Part shown: positions 20,486-31,500 of the stretch, one piece after another | How positions within the stretch are numbered: the stretch's first letter is position 1 | How the letters are laid out: every line of letters begins with the position of its first letter | Source: Dipteronia dyeriana | Lineage: Eukaryota > Streptophyta > Magnoliopsida > Sapindales > Sapindaceae | Assembly: GCA_032871835.1 (NCBI GenBank) | Contig: CM065297.1 | Location: 26,731,598-26,795,597, forward strand | Direction of reading: 5' to 3' | Length of the DNA stretch: 64,000 nucleotides | Position numbers and translations under genes: made by a program | Notes under the pieces: generated by a model | What the model was told of the DNA's origin: nothing | The model's database searches: none | What the model saw: the letters and a program-made list of their open reading frames with translations, nothing else

Positions 20486-21230
20486 ATCGAGAACATTTTC
20501 TTAAGGGTCGAGCTTTTTTATGTAAGGGATCGAGAACATTTACAAACAGATCGAGCTTTTAAGAAAAGGGATCAAGAACATTTTTAAGGGATCAAGCTTT
20601 TTTCAAATGGATCGAGAACCTTTTATAAGGGATCGATAACTTTTTCAAGGGTTCGAGAACTTTTACAAGGGTTCGAGAACTTTTTATTGGGAATGGGAAC
20701 TTTTTATAAGGGGTCGAGAACTTTTTCAAGGGATCGAGAACTTTTATAGGGGATCGAGAACTTTTACAAGGCTTTGAGAACTTTTTATTGGGAACGAGAA
20801 CTTTTTATAAGGGATCGAGAACTTTTTCATGGGATCGAGAACTTTTACATGGGTTCGAAAACTTTTTATATAGATCGAGAACTTTTTCAAGGGTTCGAGA
20901 ACTTTTTCAAGGGTTCGAGATCTTTTACATGGGTTCGAGAACTTTTACAAAAATTTGAGAACTTTTTGTTGGGAACGAGAATTTTTTCTAAGGGATCGAG
21001 AACTTTTATAAGGCTTTGAGAACTTTTATCAAATGATCGAGAACATTTTCTAAGGGATCGAAAACTTTTATCAAGTGATAGATAACTTTTTTCAAGGAAT
21101 CAAGAACCTTTTCAAGGGATAGAGAACTTTTTTCAAAGGATCGAGAATATTTATTAAATTATCAAGCATTTTTTTTTCTAAAAATCGAACTTTTATCAAG
21201 GGATCGAGTGCTTTTTTCAAAGCTCGATCC
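20486..21230. repeat. TCGAGAACTTTT tandem array, right side of MULE
   Basis: About 30 degenerate units of 20-26 bp, consensus GGGATCGAGAACTTTTTCAA, with variants GGTTCGAGAAC and GGCTTTGAGAAC. It has the same core and orientation as 1-118. It lies between the transposase 5' end and the inferred element end. The central TCGA is self-complementary. The open frames it creates are repeat artefacts. Confidence 0.85.
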
Positions 21231-21691
21231 AATATAAAATAAGTTCGATTCATTTTTAAATATTCTCAGTCACGCATGAAAAAAAGCTCGGATCTATTAA
21301 ATGTTCATACATGTTCTTACAAAGACTGGATCAACATATTATCGAGGAATGGATACATTGTTAATCCACACAGAAATGCATGTAAAATATCTGAAATGCA
21401 TGAAAACAGAAAAGAGAATACACATTTCTTACCTTCTTATGCAGATTCTGGAGAGAGACAATTTTTTGAGAGAGAGAGGCAATTTTTTTAGATAACTTTT
21501 TTAGGGATATACACACGAGTTCAACAAGTTGCCTTTTAAAAATTAAAGTTTAGAGACATCTTATATAGTCACCATAATAGGTGTCTTTTAAACTTAAATT
21601 ATTAAAACGGTGATATTATCACAATACATAATAAAAAAGGTGACATATCTCACCATTTCCACTTTTGAAAATGACTAGGTTTAATGATTAG
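21231..21691. other. AT-rich MULE right-end region
   Basis: No gene. It contains GA-rich simple sequence (21,451-21,480) and then GGTGACATATCTCACCATTT near 21,640, a short inverted motif that could belong to a terminal inverted repeat. The left end needed to confirm that is outside the window. Confidence 0.4.
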
Positions 21692-21960
21692 TTGATTCTA
21701 CTAACATGGTGCCGGGGATCAAGGGTAAGAGTTGTAATAGTACAGTGGATGATCCCATTGTTGGTGATATTAAGGGCTTCGTTTTCAGAGGTTGGGGTTG
21801 TGAATTGTCATGCCATTCCTAGATATAGGAATACGGTGACACTTACCTTAGCAGCTGCTGCCTTCTCCTATAATGAGGAAAATGTTAGGCTTGATTACAA
21901 GCCTGCTTCTTTTGCTACTCTTCTTTGAGTATAATGTACTTTTACGTCCAAAAAAAAAAT
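21692..21960 (+). pseudogene. LINE 3'-end fragment with RNase H-like tail
   Basis: Short fragment ending in a 10-base A run at 21,950-21,959. With one frameshift it reads NSTVDDPIVGDIKG, then a stretch ending HAIPRYRNTVTLTLAAAAFS and EENVRLDYKPASFATLL before a stop. This resembles the C-terminal part of the RNase H domain at the end of plant L1-type LINE ORF2 (the R-x-x-N-x-V-x-x-x-L-A pattern). AATGATTAG occurs at 21,683-21,691 and again at 21,977-21,985, but the second copy is 17 bp past the A run, so the target duplication is uncertain. Confidence 0.6.
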
Positions 21961-22100
21961 CTCTTATGTCTTAAACAATGATTAGATACAGTAGATACAG
22001 TAGATCTGCAAGAGTATTGATCAAATGTTTATTTCATGTGATTGAGGATAATAATCATAATCACAGAAAAAATTAAAAGAATCTTCAGTAGAGAACTCAC

Positions 22101-22151
22101 AGCATACACACTACCACCAACGATGACATACTTGAAACTCTCTTCTGCCAT
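22101..22151 (-). pseudogene. Monodehydroascorbate reductase-like first-exon fragment
   Basis: On - the ATG at 22,149-22,151 opens MAEESFKYVIVGGSVYA, followed at 22,100 by a good splice donor GTGAGTTCTC. The residues match the N-terminus of plant monodehydroascorbate reductase: the start, the FKYVIVGG strand and the dinucleotide-binding glycines, with Ser and Tyr at two usual Gly/Ala positions. The known first coding exon in this family also ends at this point. No further exon is found downstream on - before the LINE fragment and MULE. Either it is a captured fragment, or the rest of the gene lies beyond the window's left edge. Confidence 0.6.
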
Positions 22152-22634
22152 TGATGTTCGATCCAGAAAACACTCACTCTATGACTGTCTATTTATCATT
22201 ATGAAATGAGACTGAAATATTGAAATGCATATTAACTGTCACAGGATTGCTTACAATCAAATACAAAGAAATACAAAAAATAATAACTGAGTTTAACTAA
22301 ACATAATTTATGTTCCAAATTTACATATCCTTCAATGTAAGTAACACTTTCTGTGAAACCATCCTTCTTCGATCAAAATCAAAAAAGTGTTTACGGATCT
22401 ACTTCAAACCATTATGAAAATAAACAAAACCGAATCAGAAAACTCATCCTCCAGTCCGATTTCTAAAAATATATAATTTTTGTTTCGGAAAAAAATAGTA
22501 AAATCGAATTAAATTGAGTAAAAAAAAACTTTAACTAAATTTAGAAACATGAAATACATAATTACATATTCTTCAAAATTCCCACATTTTCCTAACAAAC
22601 CAAACATAAAGTAAACAAAAGGAAAGTAAACAAA
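22152..22634. other. Non-coding stretch between two exon fragments
   Basis: AT-rich, with no credible coding segment. The part next to 22,151 would be the leader of the MDAR-like fragment. The part below 22,634 would be intron of the PAIR1/PRD3-like fragment. A recognisable boundary between the two is not visible. Confidence 0.5.
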
Positions 22635-22700
22635 CCGGGAGTGGGCAGGAGAGACAGAAATGGATCTGAGATCGCCGGCCTTGTTAGTCTTCAACTTCAT
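22635..22700 (-). pseudogene. PAIR1/PRD3-like first-exon fragment
   Basis: On - the ATG at 22,698-22,700 opens MKLKTNKAGDLRSISVSPAH, then SR and a candidate splice donor GGTTTGTTTAC. This closely resembles the conserved N-terminus of the plant meiotic double-strand-break protein PAIR1/PRD3 (Lys/Leu-rich start, NKA-x-D, SISV-x-P). The following AT-rich sequence has no more of the gene. The frame is open, but later residues (FVYFPFVYF) look intronic. The assignment rests on about 20 residues. Confidence 0.55.
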
Positions 22701-24108
22701 TTCAAGTTTATAGAGCATAATGTCAAAGACATTTGAGAAAAACCAAACTAAACCCTAATCTGACGAATAAAAATCCTAAGCAATTAGCGACTATTAGCGT
22801 GTGACTCAATGGCACTGAACAGACAATGACTCTCTCGTCAAGCATTCAATAAGGGAGAGAGAGTAAGAGACGGAAAGGGGAGGGAGGTTACACAGCATTA
22901 TCCCATTAATGGTGCACTTGATTTGTGATTTACAATAAAACCCCCATTTATTTAAAAAAAAAACGTACATTTATTAATTTTTTTTTCTTATAAAAGGATA
23001 TTTAATTGTTATTATAGGTGATTATAGTGGACAATTATAGGTGATTTATAACCAGGGCCCGACATGTGTCACTTTGAGAATAAGTTTTTTTTATGTAAAC
23101 AACTTGATTTTTCTAAATTAATATGATCTATAATAATTTATTAATTAGTGTAGGTTATTAATTTATAAAATATCTACATAAAAAAATTATTTAATGTATA
23201 TTGACTAATGCCACTACTTCTAGAGTTTTAGGTAGTTCGAAAGTCGTCATCATGCTAATTTAGTCTTATATATTTATTGTTTATAAGTTACCAATAAGCT
23301 TGGTATACATCTCTAATAATAATAATAATAAAATAAATACAGGAATGATACATATCCCTAATGAAAATTTAAATATAAGGAATATGAGAAGACCAACATC
23401 AAGAAAAAATTAAATCTATAAAATCTGGAATAGTGAAAGTTTGTTCTAAACTTTATCTTCCCAAATTATACCTAGTAATTTCTTTCCAAAATAAAACCTT
23501 TTTCTTCACTCAACAATACTCAAAGACTTGAAATTTGTTTGCACAAAATAAAGAATCCATCCATATCACAATCTACCCTTACCAAATGGGCAATGGAACA
23601 ATTTAAACTTTCAAAAGTCCAAACACAAGGAACCATCAGCAATAAGGTACTATGAGGTATACCATTCGAGATTAGAACAACGGAAGGAAACATGATGATC
23701 TAGATAGATGGCTCTCTATGTAACATGATTTTACTATTTTTTTATTTTGCATTAATTATTAGATAGAAGAAATATAAAATTAAACCTATAGATCACAATC
23801 AGTTTCATGAAATTTTATTAAATGTAGAGGTTAGACTTTATAACCTAACGACCATATACATTAATTTTTTATTTGAATATATATGCCGAATTTTGAGGAT
23901 AAGAGAGAATTTATAAATATTGATAAAATACATGAGCGTATCAGTTAGGTTTGAGAATAATTTGGTCAGATCATTTATGTTTCATTTGTAACATTATTTT
24001 TGTTAAAATAATTTTATTATAGTTATAACTTCTTTTTTTGAAAAAATATTATAGTTATAACTTATAACATAACAATTATATATACATTGAATTATATTAT
24101 TATTTTTA
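22701..24108. other. AT-rich intergenic DNA
   Basis: No gene recognised. 22,701-22,900 (CT-rich on -, with an AAACCCTAA box near 22,750) could be the leader and promoter that accompany the PAIR1/PRD3-like exon. The rest has short A/T runs, (AAT)n near 23,313-23,330, and no reading frame with any family resemblance. Confidence 0.5.
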
Positions 24109-24136
24109 TAATAATAATAATAATAATAATAATAAT
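24109..24136. repeat. (AAT)n microsatellite at Tat2 insertion site
   Basis: About nine AAT units end exactly at the Tat2 terminus. ATAAT at 24,132-24,136 recurs at 35,725-35,729 as target duplication, and AATAAT repeats continue there for a few units. Confidence 0.8.
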
Positions 24137-25020
24137 TGTTGACGTTGATTTCTGGATTGTATTAGAAAAGCCAACAATGATTGGATTTCAGCTATCAATT
24201 CAAAGAGAAAGAGATTAGAGAAAGTAATCAAGACACAAGTTTTACGTGGTAAAACTCTGATAACCGGAGAAACGTCCACGGGTGGTTGAAGGATCAACCA
24301 AGCCAAAATCCACTATGAAAATATGATGTTTACAAGCTCTCGATCTCTCTTTCTCTCTTTCTCTCTTTCTTCTCTCTGTATTTTTCTATTGCTTGCTATC
24401 TATCTCCTTTTTTACGAGATTATGAGTCTATTTATATGTTTATAGAGCCCTTTTCTGCCTTGTTCAAGTAATAGATCTTTGTATTTAATTATAATTATTT
24501 ACTTGCTTGAGGCTGATTGTCTTTTTTCCTGTTTCGGAGTCTTGTATTGGAATCGAATGGGATTCTAGTAGTGCAGTCCAATTTGTACTTGTTTCCTTAT
24601 AAGAATGTGGTCTTTGTAAAGAAATAAAATTGTTGCCTGATTGGGAGCCCTTCCAGCTCAGTATTATGTTCTCTTTAGGATTCTTTCATAATATGGATAT
24701 CTTCGTGTATTTAATGACCTAATCCGCATGAACTAAGCACTGAGCTTCTTATTCGGTTTTCTTCATATTTATCTCGAGCAAGGATAATACCAGCAGGGCC
24801 CGAGTAACATCGTTTGAGCCCGAGTGGAAGCGTTATTTAACCAGTCCTGAGTATCTTTAACTGATCCCGAGTAGGTTTCATTCAACATCTGCTTACTCGG
24901 GTTTTTTCTTCTCCGGCACTGTTTTGTAGGATATTTTCTGAATGCCTATTTGGATGTCCACCTGACAATTTATCCTCTTTGTTTGATGACATATTCATCT
25001 GATAAAATTTACATATGACA
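24137..25020 (-). repeat. Tat2 3' LTR
   Basis: 884 bp; on - it begins TGTCATATGTAAATTT and ends CGTCAACA. It matches Tat1's 3' LTR throughout. It is about 175 bp longer than the other Tat2 LTR because that copy has an internal deletion. Confidence 0.88.
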
Positions 25021-25035
25021 ATACCCCCTTAAAAT
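25021..25035 (-). promoter_or_regulatory. Tat2 polypurine tract
   Basis: On - TTTTAAGGGGGTAT directly before the LTR start TGTCATATG, identical to Tat1. Confidence 0.8.
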
Positions 25036-25514
25036 ATTTTTGCTTAACAAGGTTTGTTCGCGCAAAAGTATTTTAATCAGTTATCAATATCTTTTCAGTG
25101 TCCGAGTAAATATCTTGTTATAATGACGTGTTTTAATGGTGACTTTGCAAATTCGATTTGCCTTTTTACGTAAGATCTCTAATGATGGCGATGTTTTGGA
25201 GTTCTGACGGCGAAATCCAGTTCTTCTTCTGACAGGTGTCTCTTGCCTCTTCGTTTTTCGATATCATTTACGAGAAACGACCTGTGCGTTTTCCCATGCA
25301 CCGCCAACGTCATCAAAACTCATCGTCGTTATTTCCCACCTTGAAAACCTAGGGTTCCATGCGGTTTTTTTTTAATTCTTCGCTGAGAGACATCGTTGGT
25401 TTATTCTCAACAATTTTCAGCAGCAAAATTTCTTTAAACCCAGATTTCTTCACCTAGAAGTTCGGGATTCTCCGTTCAAGATCTTGCATCATTCTCAATT
25501 CGAGGTTAGTTTTA
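25036..25514 (+). other. Tat2 leader/promoter region of antisense gene
   Basis: No open frame of note. It is homologous to 12,358-12,715 in Tat1. By position it holds the start of transcription for the + strand antisense gene. Confidence 0.45.
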
Positions 25515-28413
25515 ATGGGACCATCTTCCCGTCATCATCTCTTTAAAATCGCTTTTGATGCATTATAACATGGGGATTTCCAGTTAGTTTCTTGCATTAG
25601 ACGATTACTGAGGGATATCCCTGTAGATGAACCTCCATTTTTAGAGGTTGATGTTTATAGGCTTTACCCTGACGTCACTTTCAGCCCTGTATCGAGTTCT
25701 TCATCTAGTTTTGATTCTGATATTTCTGATCACAGGATACCCTTTTGAAGAATGGGAAAACATCAAAGCAGAAGCGAAGTCCGTAAGCACAACTCGGGCA
25801 ATATTTTAATAAGGGAGCAGATTGTCAATGAAAATGGTGTTGAAGAGGAGTTCAGGGTGTCTCGTCTTTCTTTCTCTGCTGATCGCCAAAGTGGGTATGA
25901 CTAGGAGCCGAATGTGGTCGGGGCTTATGAGATTGGAAAGTATCGCTCCCGATTCGATCTGCCTAACTCGGTCACTCTGATTCCAGCGGGTGATAGAGCT
26001 GTGTGGAACCCACCCCCGGGTATAGTGGCAATCTACGGATCCATGCTCTGCTGCGGCGTCACTATTCCCCTTCAGCCTTTTATTGCCTGGTTTCTAGCTG
26101 AGGCAGGGATCGCTCCGGCACAGCTAGCCCCAAATAGCTATAAGATTTTGATGTGTCTGTGACATATGTACAGCAGCATGAACTTATCGCCGCCATCCCC
26201 GAATGAGATAAGGTACTTTTTTACGCTGAGGCAAGCGGGCAAGTAGGGACCTATTTCCTTATGTCCAATTCGTTGGATTGCTGGGTCCCTAAAGGGACAG
26301 AAGTGAGTCGGGAAGCTGATACCTCTAATGACCCTAAAAAGAGGGGTTTTATATGGGGATTTCCTACATCCAACAAGTTCTGGAAGAACAGTTGGTTTTT
26401 TACAGGAGGGAGTCTCGGGCTAGAAGTTATTGTTTCGGCTGGGGTACTCGTACAGTGTTGAAAGTCCCCTGCTTCTTCTGTTCCCCCGAGTTTTGGAACA
26501 AGGAGCAAATTGAGTATAGTGATGCGGAGCTAACCAGACTTGCTCAGGCAGCGGTTCGCACTTTGGCAAAAAGGAGCAAGACTTATCTCTTCTTTGAACC
26601 GAAGATGATTGAGTTCGGTTTTTTTTGAAAAGATTTCGGGCCAACGTAGGTGATGTAAGTTATTTTTACAGCCTCTTCCTTATTGTTACATATTTTGTTT
26701 TACATTCTGACACGGTTCCTTTTTTCTTCTAGTGTTTGATACAGACGTCGTCTGCGATCTTCAGGCTCGCAAAGTGAAGTCAATTATTCAGGCGAGTCGG
26801 AAAGAGGCGGTTCGTCAAGGTGGCGAAGGCATCGCCCCGCCTGAGTCTGATAAAGAGACTGATGCCGCTGATGAGAATATTCCCGAAGACGTCCCTGAGG
26901 ACGCTTTTCAACCGAAGGTTGGGGAGACTAGCGGTCCGACTGGCCCGATTGATACTCAGCTACCTGTCGATCGGCAAAGGCAAAGTGAAGGTGTTGGTGA
27001 GAAGCCTGCCGAGCAGACTGATATCGGTGATGGAGGTAATTCTTCCACAGGATAGGTAGCTATAGGTCCCTAATTTTTTGAAGCCTTCTAGGATGATACT
27101 CCTGAGGATCCCGCAGCTGATCTCAGTTTCCACCGTTCTCGGGGTGAGAAACGGAAGGCAATCAGCTCTCCAACTCGTCCCCTCAAGGTTCCTCGGGTGG
27201 TTACTTTCATCGACTCCAACGATGAAGATATTGTGGCTAAGGCTTACCCTAGTGCTTATGTTGGAGCATCGGCGGATGTGGGGCTTCGGAGCCAAACATG
27301 GGTGGTTCTCCTCTCCCGAGGTTGATAATCTAGGGGCTGAACCCTCGGGGGGGTTCCTTCACATCCTTCTCCCCAGGATATACTGTGGGAGATGTCATCT
27401 GGTCGGGCTTTCATTGGGGAAAACCGTTGGAGTAGTTTTTGGGATGGCTCCTTGACCGAACGTCTTCAAAATGTTTTTAATGGCGCATCTTATGTAAGCT
27501 ACCCCCAACTCCTTTAATTTTTTGCTTGTTTGTCAGATTTCTAATTGTATTTCTTTACAGATGGTTGCCGAATTCGCTAAGCTAGTTCAGACGCAGCTAC
27601 ATCAAGCTAATCGAATAAGGCGTCTGGAGGTTCAGCTAAAGGAAAGTGAGGATAGCTGAGCTAAGGTAGAAACGGCTTACCAACAGGAGGTTGGTTCTGT
27701 ATAAATTTTTGTCGACAACTGTCTGGCAAAGCAAATGGAGGCCGAGGAAAGAGCTTCTTCTGCAGAAGAGAAATCAACATCACTTCAGAACTTATTGTCT
27801 TCTGCCCAGGAATCTATGCTCACGGCCAAGCAGGAAGCGGAGCAGTCTAAATCGGCGTATGAACAGAAAATTGAAGATCTGGAGCTCTAAACATTGACAA
27901 TCGAATCCTTATCCTGAGAGGCCAGGTTGGAACTTAAAGTACAAGGGGTAGATCCATTCAATAGATCCCCTGCCTATGATGGTCTTCTCCTTCTGGAGTT
28001 TCAACGAGGGCTGGTTTCAGCTAGCGAATTCTTTAAAGTCAAGAATCGGGCAACTGAGAAGGCCCGAACCAATTGGGAGTTGTCAATCAAACATCATGTG
28101 CATCGGTCCTTGGAGTCTCTTCAAACTCAGATGAAGGAATGGAGAGCTTATTGTCGTAGCCGAGGCAAAGAGCCCCATCCTATGCATTTAGAGATTTCAT
28201 CCGAACACTCTCTCTCGACCTTCTATTCCATTCAAGAGTTGGTCGTGATGGGTGTGGAGCCTGATGTCGGGCTGATTCCAGAAGAGGATTACAGCCAATG
28301 GATGGATGAGTCAGTCGACACAATTGCTTGGCCTTCTAACAAAAGTCTGCTCCGTGAATACGAAATGGTGCCAGACCCGAGTATTGGTAAGGGCTCCAAA
28401 TCCTTACAATCCT
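25515..28413 (+). pseudogene. Tat2 antisense gene with Transposase_28-type domain
   Basis: Same gene as Tat1 12,357-9,329, here on + because Tat2 is inverted. The conserved core at 25,940-26,160 reads NSVTLIPAGDRAVWNPPPG, IYGSMLCCGVTIPLQPFIAW and GIAPAQLAPNSYKILMCL. GT-AG introns at 26,655-26,732 and 27,494-27,560 coincide with those of Tat1. Exon 2 (from FDTDVVCDLQARKVKSIIQA) is acidic. Exon 3 has coiled-coil sequence and then 27,927-28,413 with FFKVKNRATEKARTNWELSI, HHVHRSLESLQTQMKEW and EEDYSQWMDE, to the stop near 28,413. The first exon is the most decayed part (several stops before 25,914). Confidence 0.8.
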
Positions 28414-28559
28414 GATTTTTGTAGATCGGATTTTTGTAGTATTTTTAATTCTTTGTAAAGAACTGTAATAATTCTTTTTAAAAGATTAATAAAATTTCGA
28501 GTAGCTTTTCTGAATCTGGTGTTTTGATTCTATTGCTCGCGAAATTTCAACTATGGTTG
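28414..28559 (+). other. 3' region of Tat2 antisense gene
   Basis: Contains GATTAATAAAATTTC near 28,485, a possible poly(A) signal for the antisense gene (AATAAA at 28,488-28,493). Tat1 has the corresponding sequence near 9,213-9,225 (AATTTTATTGATC). Confidence 0.45.
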
Positions 28560-28795
28560 CTGAGTATCTTATTAAACTGGCTAACTGATGTTTCACGTAA
28601 TTAACCGAGTATCTTATTAAACCGGTTGTCACCCGAATAATGCCAAGTATTTTATTAAACTGGCTCTTGTAATCTTCATGCCAAGTATCTTATTAAGCTG
28701 GCCAACTTTGGTGTTCGGGTAACTTCACCGAGTATCTTATTAAACCGGCTGTCACCCGAATAACTTTAATTGGCAAGTATCTTATTAAACTGGCT
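28560..28795. repeat. Tat2 hairpin-repeat spacer
   Basis: Six copies of AGTATCTTATTAAA (the reverse of the Tat1 core), in the same two flank classes (CCGAG-core-CCGG and GCCAAG-core-TGGC). TTCGGGTAAC at about 28,713 and GTCACCCGAA at about 28,751 enclose one CCG unit, as in Tat1. Confidence 0.8.
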
Positions 28796-29346
28796 ATTTA
28801 TTATTAACCGAGTCATCTTAAAACAGGCAAGTTTATACTTGTGTTTCATACTCGGTTGCTACCCAAACATTACATCAAGCCTCACCATGATCATATGTTC
28901 GAGTACTTACACATTACCAAGGACGTCTCCCCAGTTTTTATGTGTAAGGGTTTGCCGAATCGTTAAGCTTTTTTAATTGCTTAACATAGCTACGCATTTC
29001 ACCATAATTTTTCCCGATAGCGTCCCGAGCTGGTGCATCGGGTTTGCCTTTTTGCGAAGGTCATTTTGACTTTGCTTGGCTGGCATGCTTCGTCGAGCTT
29101 CTCCGCCCATTTGGGATTTAATGTTCCCGAGTATTCTATTTGCATGTTCTTATTTCCATATGTTCTTATTATCATATGCTCTTATTATCATATGCTTTCT
29201 TTTGGAAATCCCGAGTTTGATGCTTTTCTTTCGGGAATCCCGAGTTTGAATTTTTATTCATAACTGCAAAATCAATAAAGTTGTAAATTCCAGTTTATTT
29301 ATCCTAACTAAAATTGTCCTGACTAGAAAATAGAACAAAAAATAAT
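28796..29346. other. Tat2 non-coding spacer before integrase stop
   Basis: Homologous to Tat1 8,222-8,765, reversed. It has no coding evidence. Two TCCCGAGTTTGA repeats stand at about 29,208 and 29,237. Confidence 0.55.
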
Positions 29347-30600
29347 TTAAAGATAGAAAATCTTCAGATATTGGGCATTGCATGGTCGGGGTAAAACCCC
29401 TCCATTAGGTCGTGCAATCCAATATGCCCCATGACCAGCTATTCCTTCGACTTCGTACGGTCCTTCCCATTTGTCAGCCAGGGAACCTGCAGTTTTATTT
29501 TTGTGTTCAATGACACCTTTCTGAGTACCAGGTCTCCTAGCTGGAACTTTCTGACCCGAACGTGAGAGTTGTAGTGGCGAGCTACTCTTTGCTGATATGC
29601 CATATTTTCGTATTCTAGGATTTCTCCCTTTTCTCTTCTAGTTCATCTAGACTTTGTAATAGTATATCAACGTTCTGCTCTTCATCGTATAGCCTGACTC
29701 GGGGTGGCGTATATGACGTTTCTATAGGAATAACAACTTCTGTTCTAAACGCTAAAGTGAATGGAGTTTCTCCTGTTGAAGTTCTTGCTGTTGTCCGATA
29801 CGCCCATAACACTTCGGGAAGCTTTTCAACCCAGCTTCCTTTCTTGGCATCTAGCTTAGCTTTGATTGTGTGCTTGATGATTTTGTTCACTGCTTCCACC
29901 TGCCCATTTGTCTGAGGGTGGGCTGGTGTTGTATAGTAATTGGCAATCTGGTAATCTTTGCTCAGCTGTCTGAATTTCAGGTTATCGAACTGGGTGCCGT
30001 TGTCAGTGATTATAGTGTTTAGGACTCCAAACCTATACAATATATTCTTTTTTCATAAAATTTATGGTGTTTGCTTCTGTGATGTGCACTAATGCTTCAG
30101 CTTCTACCCACTTCGTGAAATAATCGACGGCTACTATTGCATGCTTTGCTCCACCCCCTGTCCCGGCTGGCATTGGGCCGATTAAATCCTAACCCCACAT
30201 GGTAAATGGCCATGGGGACGTGAGGTTTCTGAGCTGCTCAGGGGGCTGTCGGATGTCATTAGCAATCCTTTGGCAAGTATTGCAACTTTCTGAACACTGC
30301 TGTGCATCTGAGAATAGAGTAGGCCAATAATAGCCTTGCTTGAGTACCTTATGTGCCAAAATTTTACCCCAAGTGTGGTTTCCAAAAACTCCTCCATGGA
30401 TTTCCTGTAATATCGGATATGCATATTCCTCTGATACACATCTTTGGAGTGTTCGGGACTACCCCTTTATGTATAGTTCTCATCCAACTAATGTGTATCT
30501 GACTGATCTATACCTGATGCGTTTTACTTGTAAGGGATCTTCTGGGAGCACGCCTTCTTCTAGGAACCTTTTTAGCTGAGTCATTCAACCGTCTGGCGGT
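29347..30600 (-). pseudogene. pol (IN): Tat2 integrase (broken)
   Basis: On -: degenerate zinc domain around 30,200-30,440. The catalytic core includes a RFGVLNTIITDNGTQFDNLK segment and PQTNGQVEAVNKII (second Asp and Glu of the triad). Next are PEVLWAYRTTARTSTGETPF and a C-terminal domain ending YLKIFYL and a stop at 29,347-29,349. Stops and frameshifts near 30,042, 30,180 and 29,615 break it. It is better preserved than Tat1: 29,615-30,040 is open for 141 codons. Confidence 0.85.
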
Positions 30601-31500
30601 ATTCGGATTTCTAAAATTTCCAAGTTTCTTGGTTCAACTGTGCTTGGTTTAAGGAGATGTGCGACCGGAATAGTTTTTGTTCTGATTGTGGTTGTTGCTG
30701 ATGCTAGCTTGGATAATGCGTCTGCCTTTTCATTCTCCTCCATAGGGATCTAGGTAATCTTATATTCTTTAAATTTCTAGATGAGCTGTTTCGCAATGTC
30801 ACGGTAGATTATCATGCCTTCATCCTTCGCTTGGTACTTGTCCAGAACTTGGTTGACAACTACCTATGAATCACTGAATATCTCAACCTCATCTGCCCCG
30901 AGAGCTATGCAGACTCTGAGTCCTGCTAGTAGCACCTCATACTCGGCTTGATTGTTGGTTGCTTTGAAATCGAACCTCATGGCACACTCGACATCGTCTC
31001 CATCTGGAGTGCATACTACAATCCCTGCCCTGGTGCCATGAGTGTTTGAAGAGCCATCAACATACATTTTCCATATAAAAATTTTTCCCAACATCTTTTT
31101 TGCTTCCAAGTTCGGTTCTGTGAACTCTGCTATAAAATCTACCACTGCTTGCCTATTGAGCGATGTCCTAGTGATGTAGTGGATATCGAATTCACTTAGC
31201 TCGATTGCCCATTTGGTCAATCTCCCTGAAATCTCTGGTTTCTGTAAAATCTGGTTCAATGGGAAATCGGTGAGAACCTGGATTGTATGAGCCTGAAAGT
31301 ATGACCTTAGCTTCCTTGCTGCCGAAACTAGTGACAAGGCCATCTTTTCTGCCTGTGAATATCTAGTCTCAGCTGGTAGAAGTGCCTTGCTGGTGTAGTA
31401 TATTGGCTTTTGTACTCCGTCTTCTGTTCTGACTAGAACTGAGCTTGCTACCAGTTCTGTAATTGACAAGTACAGTTAGAGTGTCTCCCCCATCTGTGGT
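30601..31500 (-). pseudogene. pol (RH-aRH): Tat2 tandem RNase H domains
   Basis: 31,469-30,864 is open for 201 codons and spans both domains: SSVLVRTEDGVQKPIYYTSK and the HTIQVLTDFPLNQIL region of the first; MYVDGSSNTHGTRAGIVVC, NNQAEYEVLLAGLRV and GADEVEIFSDS of the second. Unlike in Tat1, the two RNase H domains are still joined in one frame, which supports the inferred order. A stop near 30,864 and decayed linker follow. Confidence 0.85.

Larger units (their letters stand above)
1..21690. mobile_element. Decayed Mutator-like element (MULE) carrying Ulp1-type and MuDR-type genes
   Basis: The outermost layer of the left third of the window. It holds a Ulp1/DUF1985-type gene on + and a MuDR-family transposase on -, converging near 15.1 kb, with related TCGAGAA arrays on both outer sides. 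MULEs that carry Ulp1-like protease genes are an established plant class, including in cucurbits. The left terminus is outside the window. The right end is only approximate: coding and array signals stop at 21,230, and AT-rich sequence follows to about 21,690. No terminal inverted repeat can be confirmed. It is interrupted by a Tat retrotransposon (2,194-13,604) and by a 2.5-kb insert (15,300-17,830). Both genes carry many stops, so the element is inactive. Confidence 0.65.

Noticed and set aside
20774..21019. 81-codon open frame with repeated RELF/ENF motifs
   Set aside because: It is the translation of the TCGAGAACTTTT tandem array; the repeats explain it fully.
20486..21230. Regularly spaced repeats that might suggest a CRISPR array
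   Set aside because: Units are contiguous and degenerate, without unique spacers, and the DNA is plant nuclear.
21683..21985. AATGATTAG direct repeats as target duplication of the LINE fragment
   Set aside because: The second copy is 17 bp beyond the A run; a 9-bp AT-rich match can occur by chance. Kept only as a remark.
22509..22718. 69-codon reverse frame as a whole gene
   Set aside because: Only about 22 codons (from 22,700) match a known family; upstream MLYKLE and downstream hydrophobic residues look like leader and intron.
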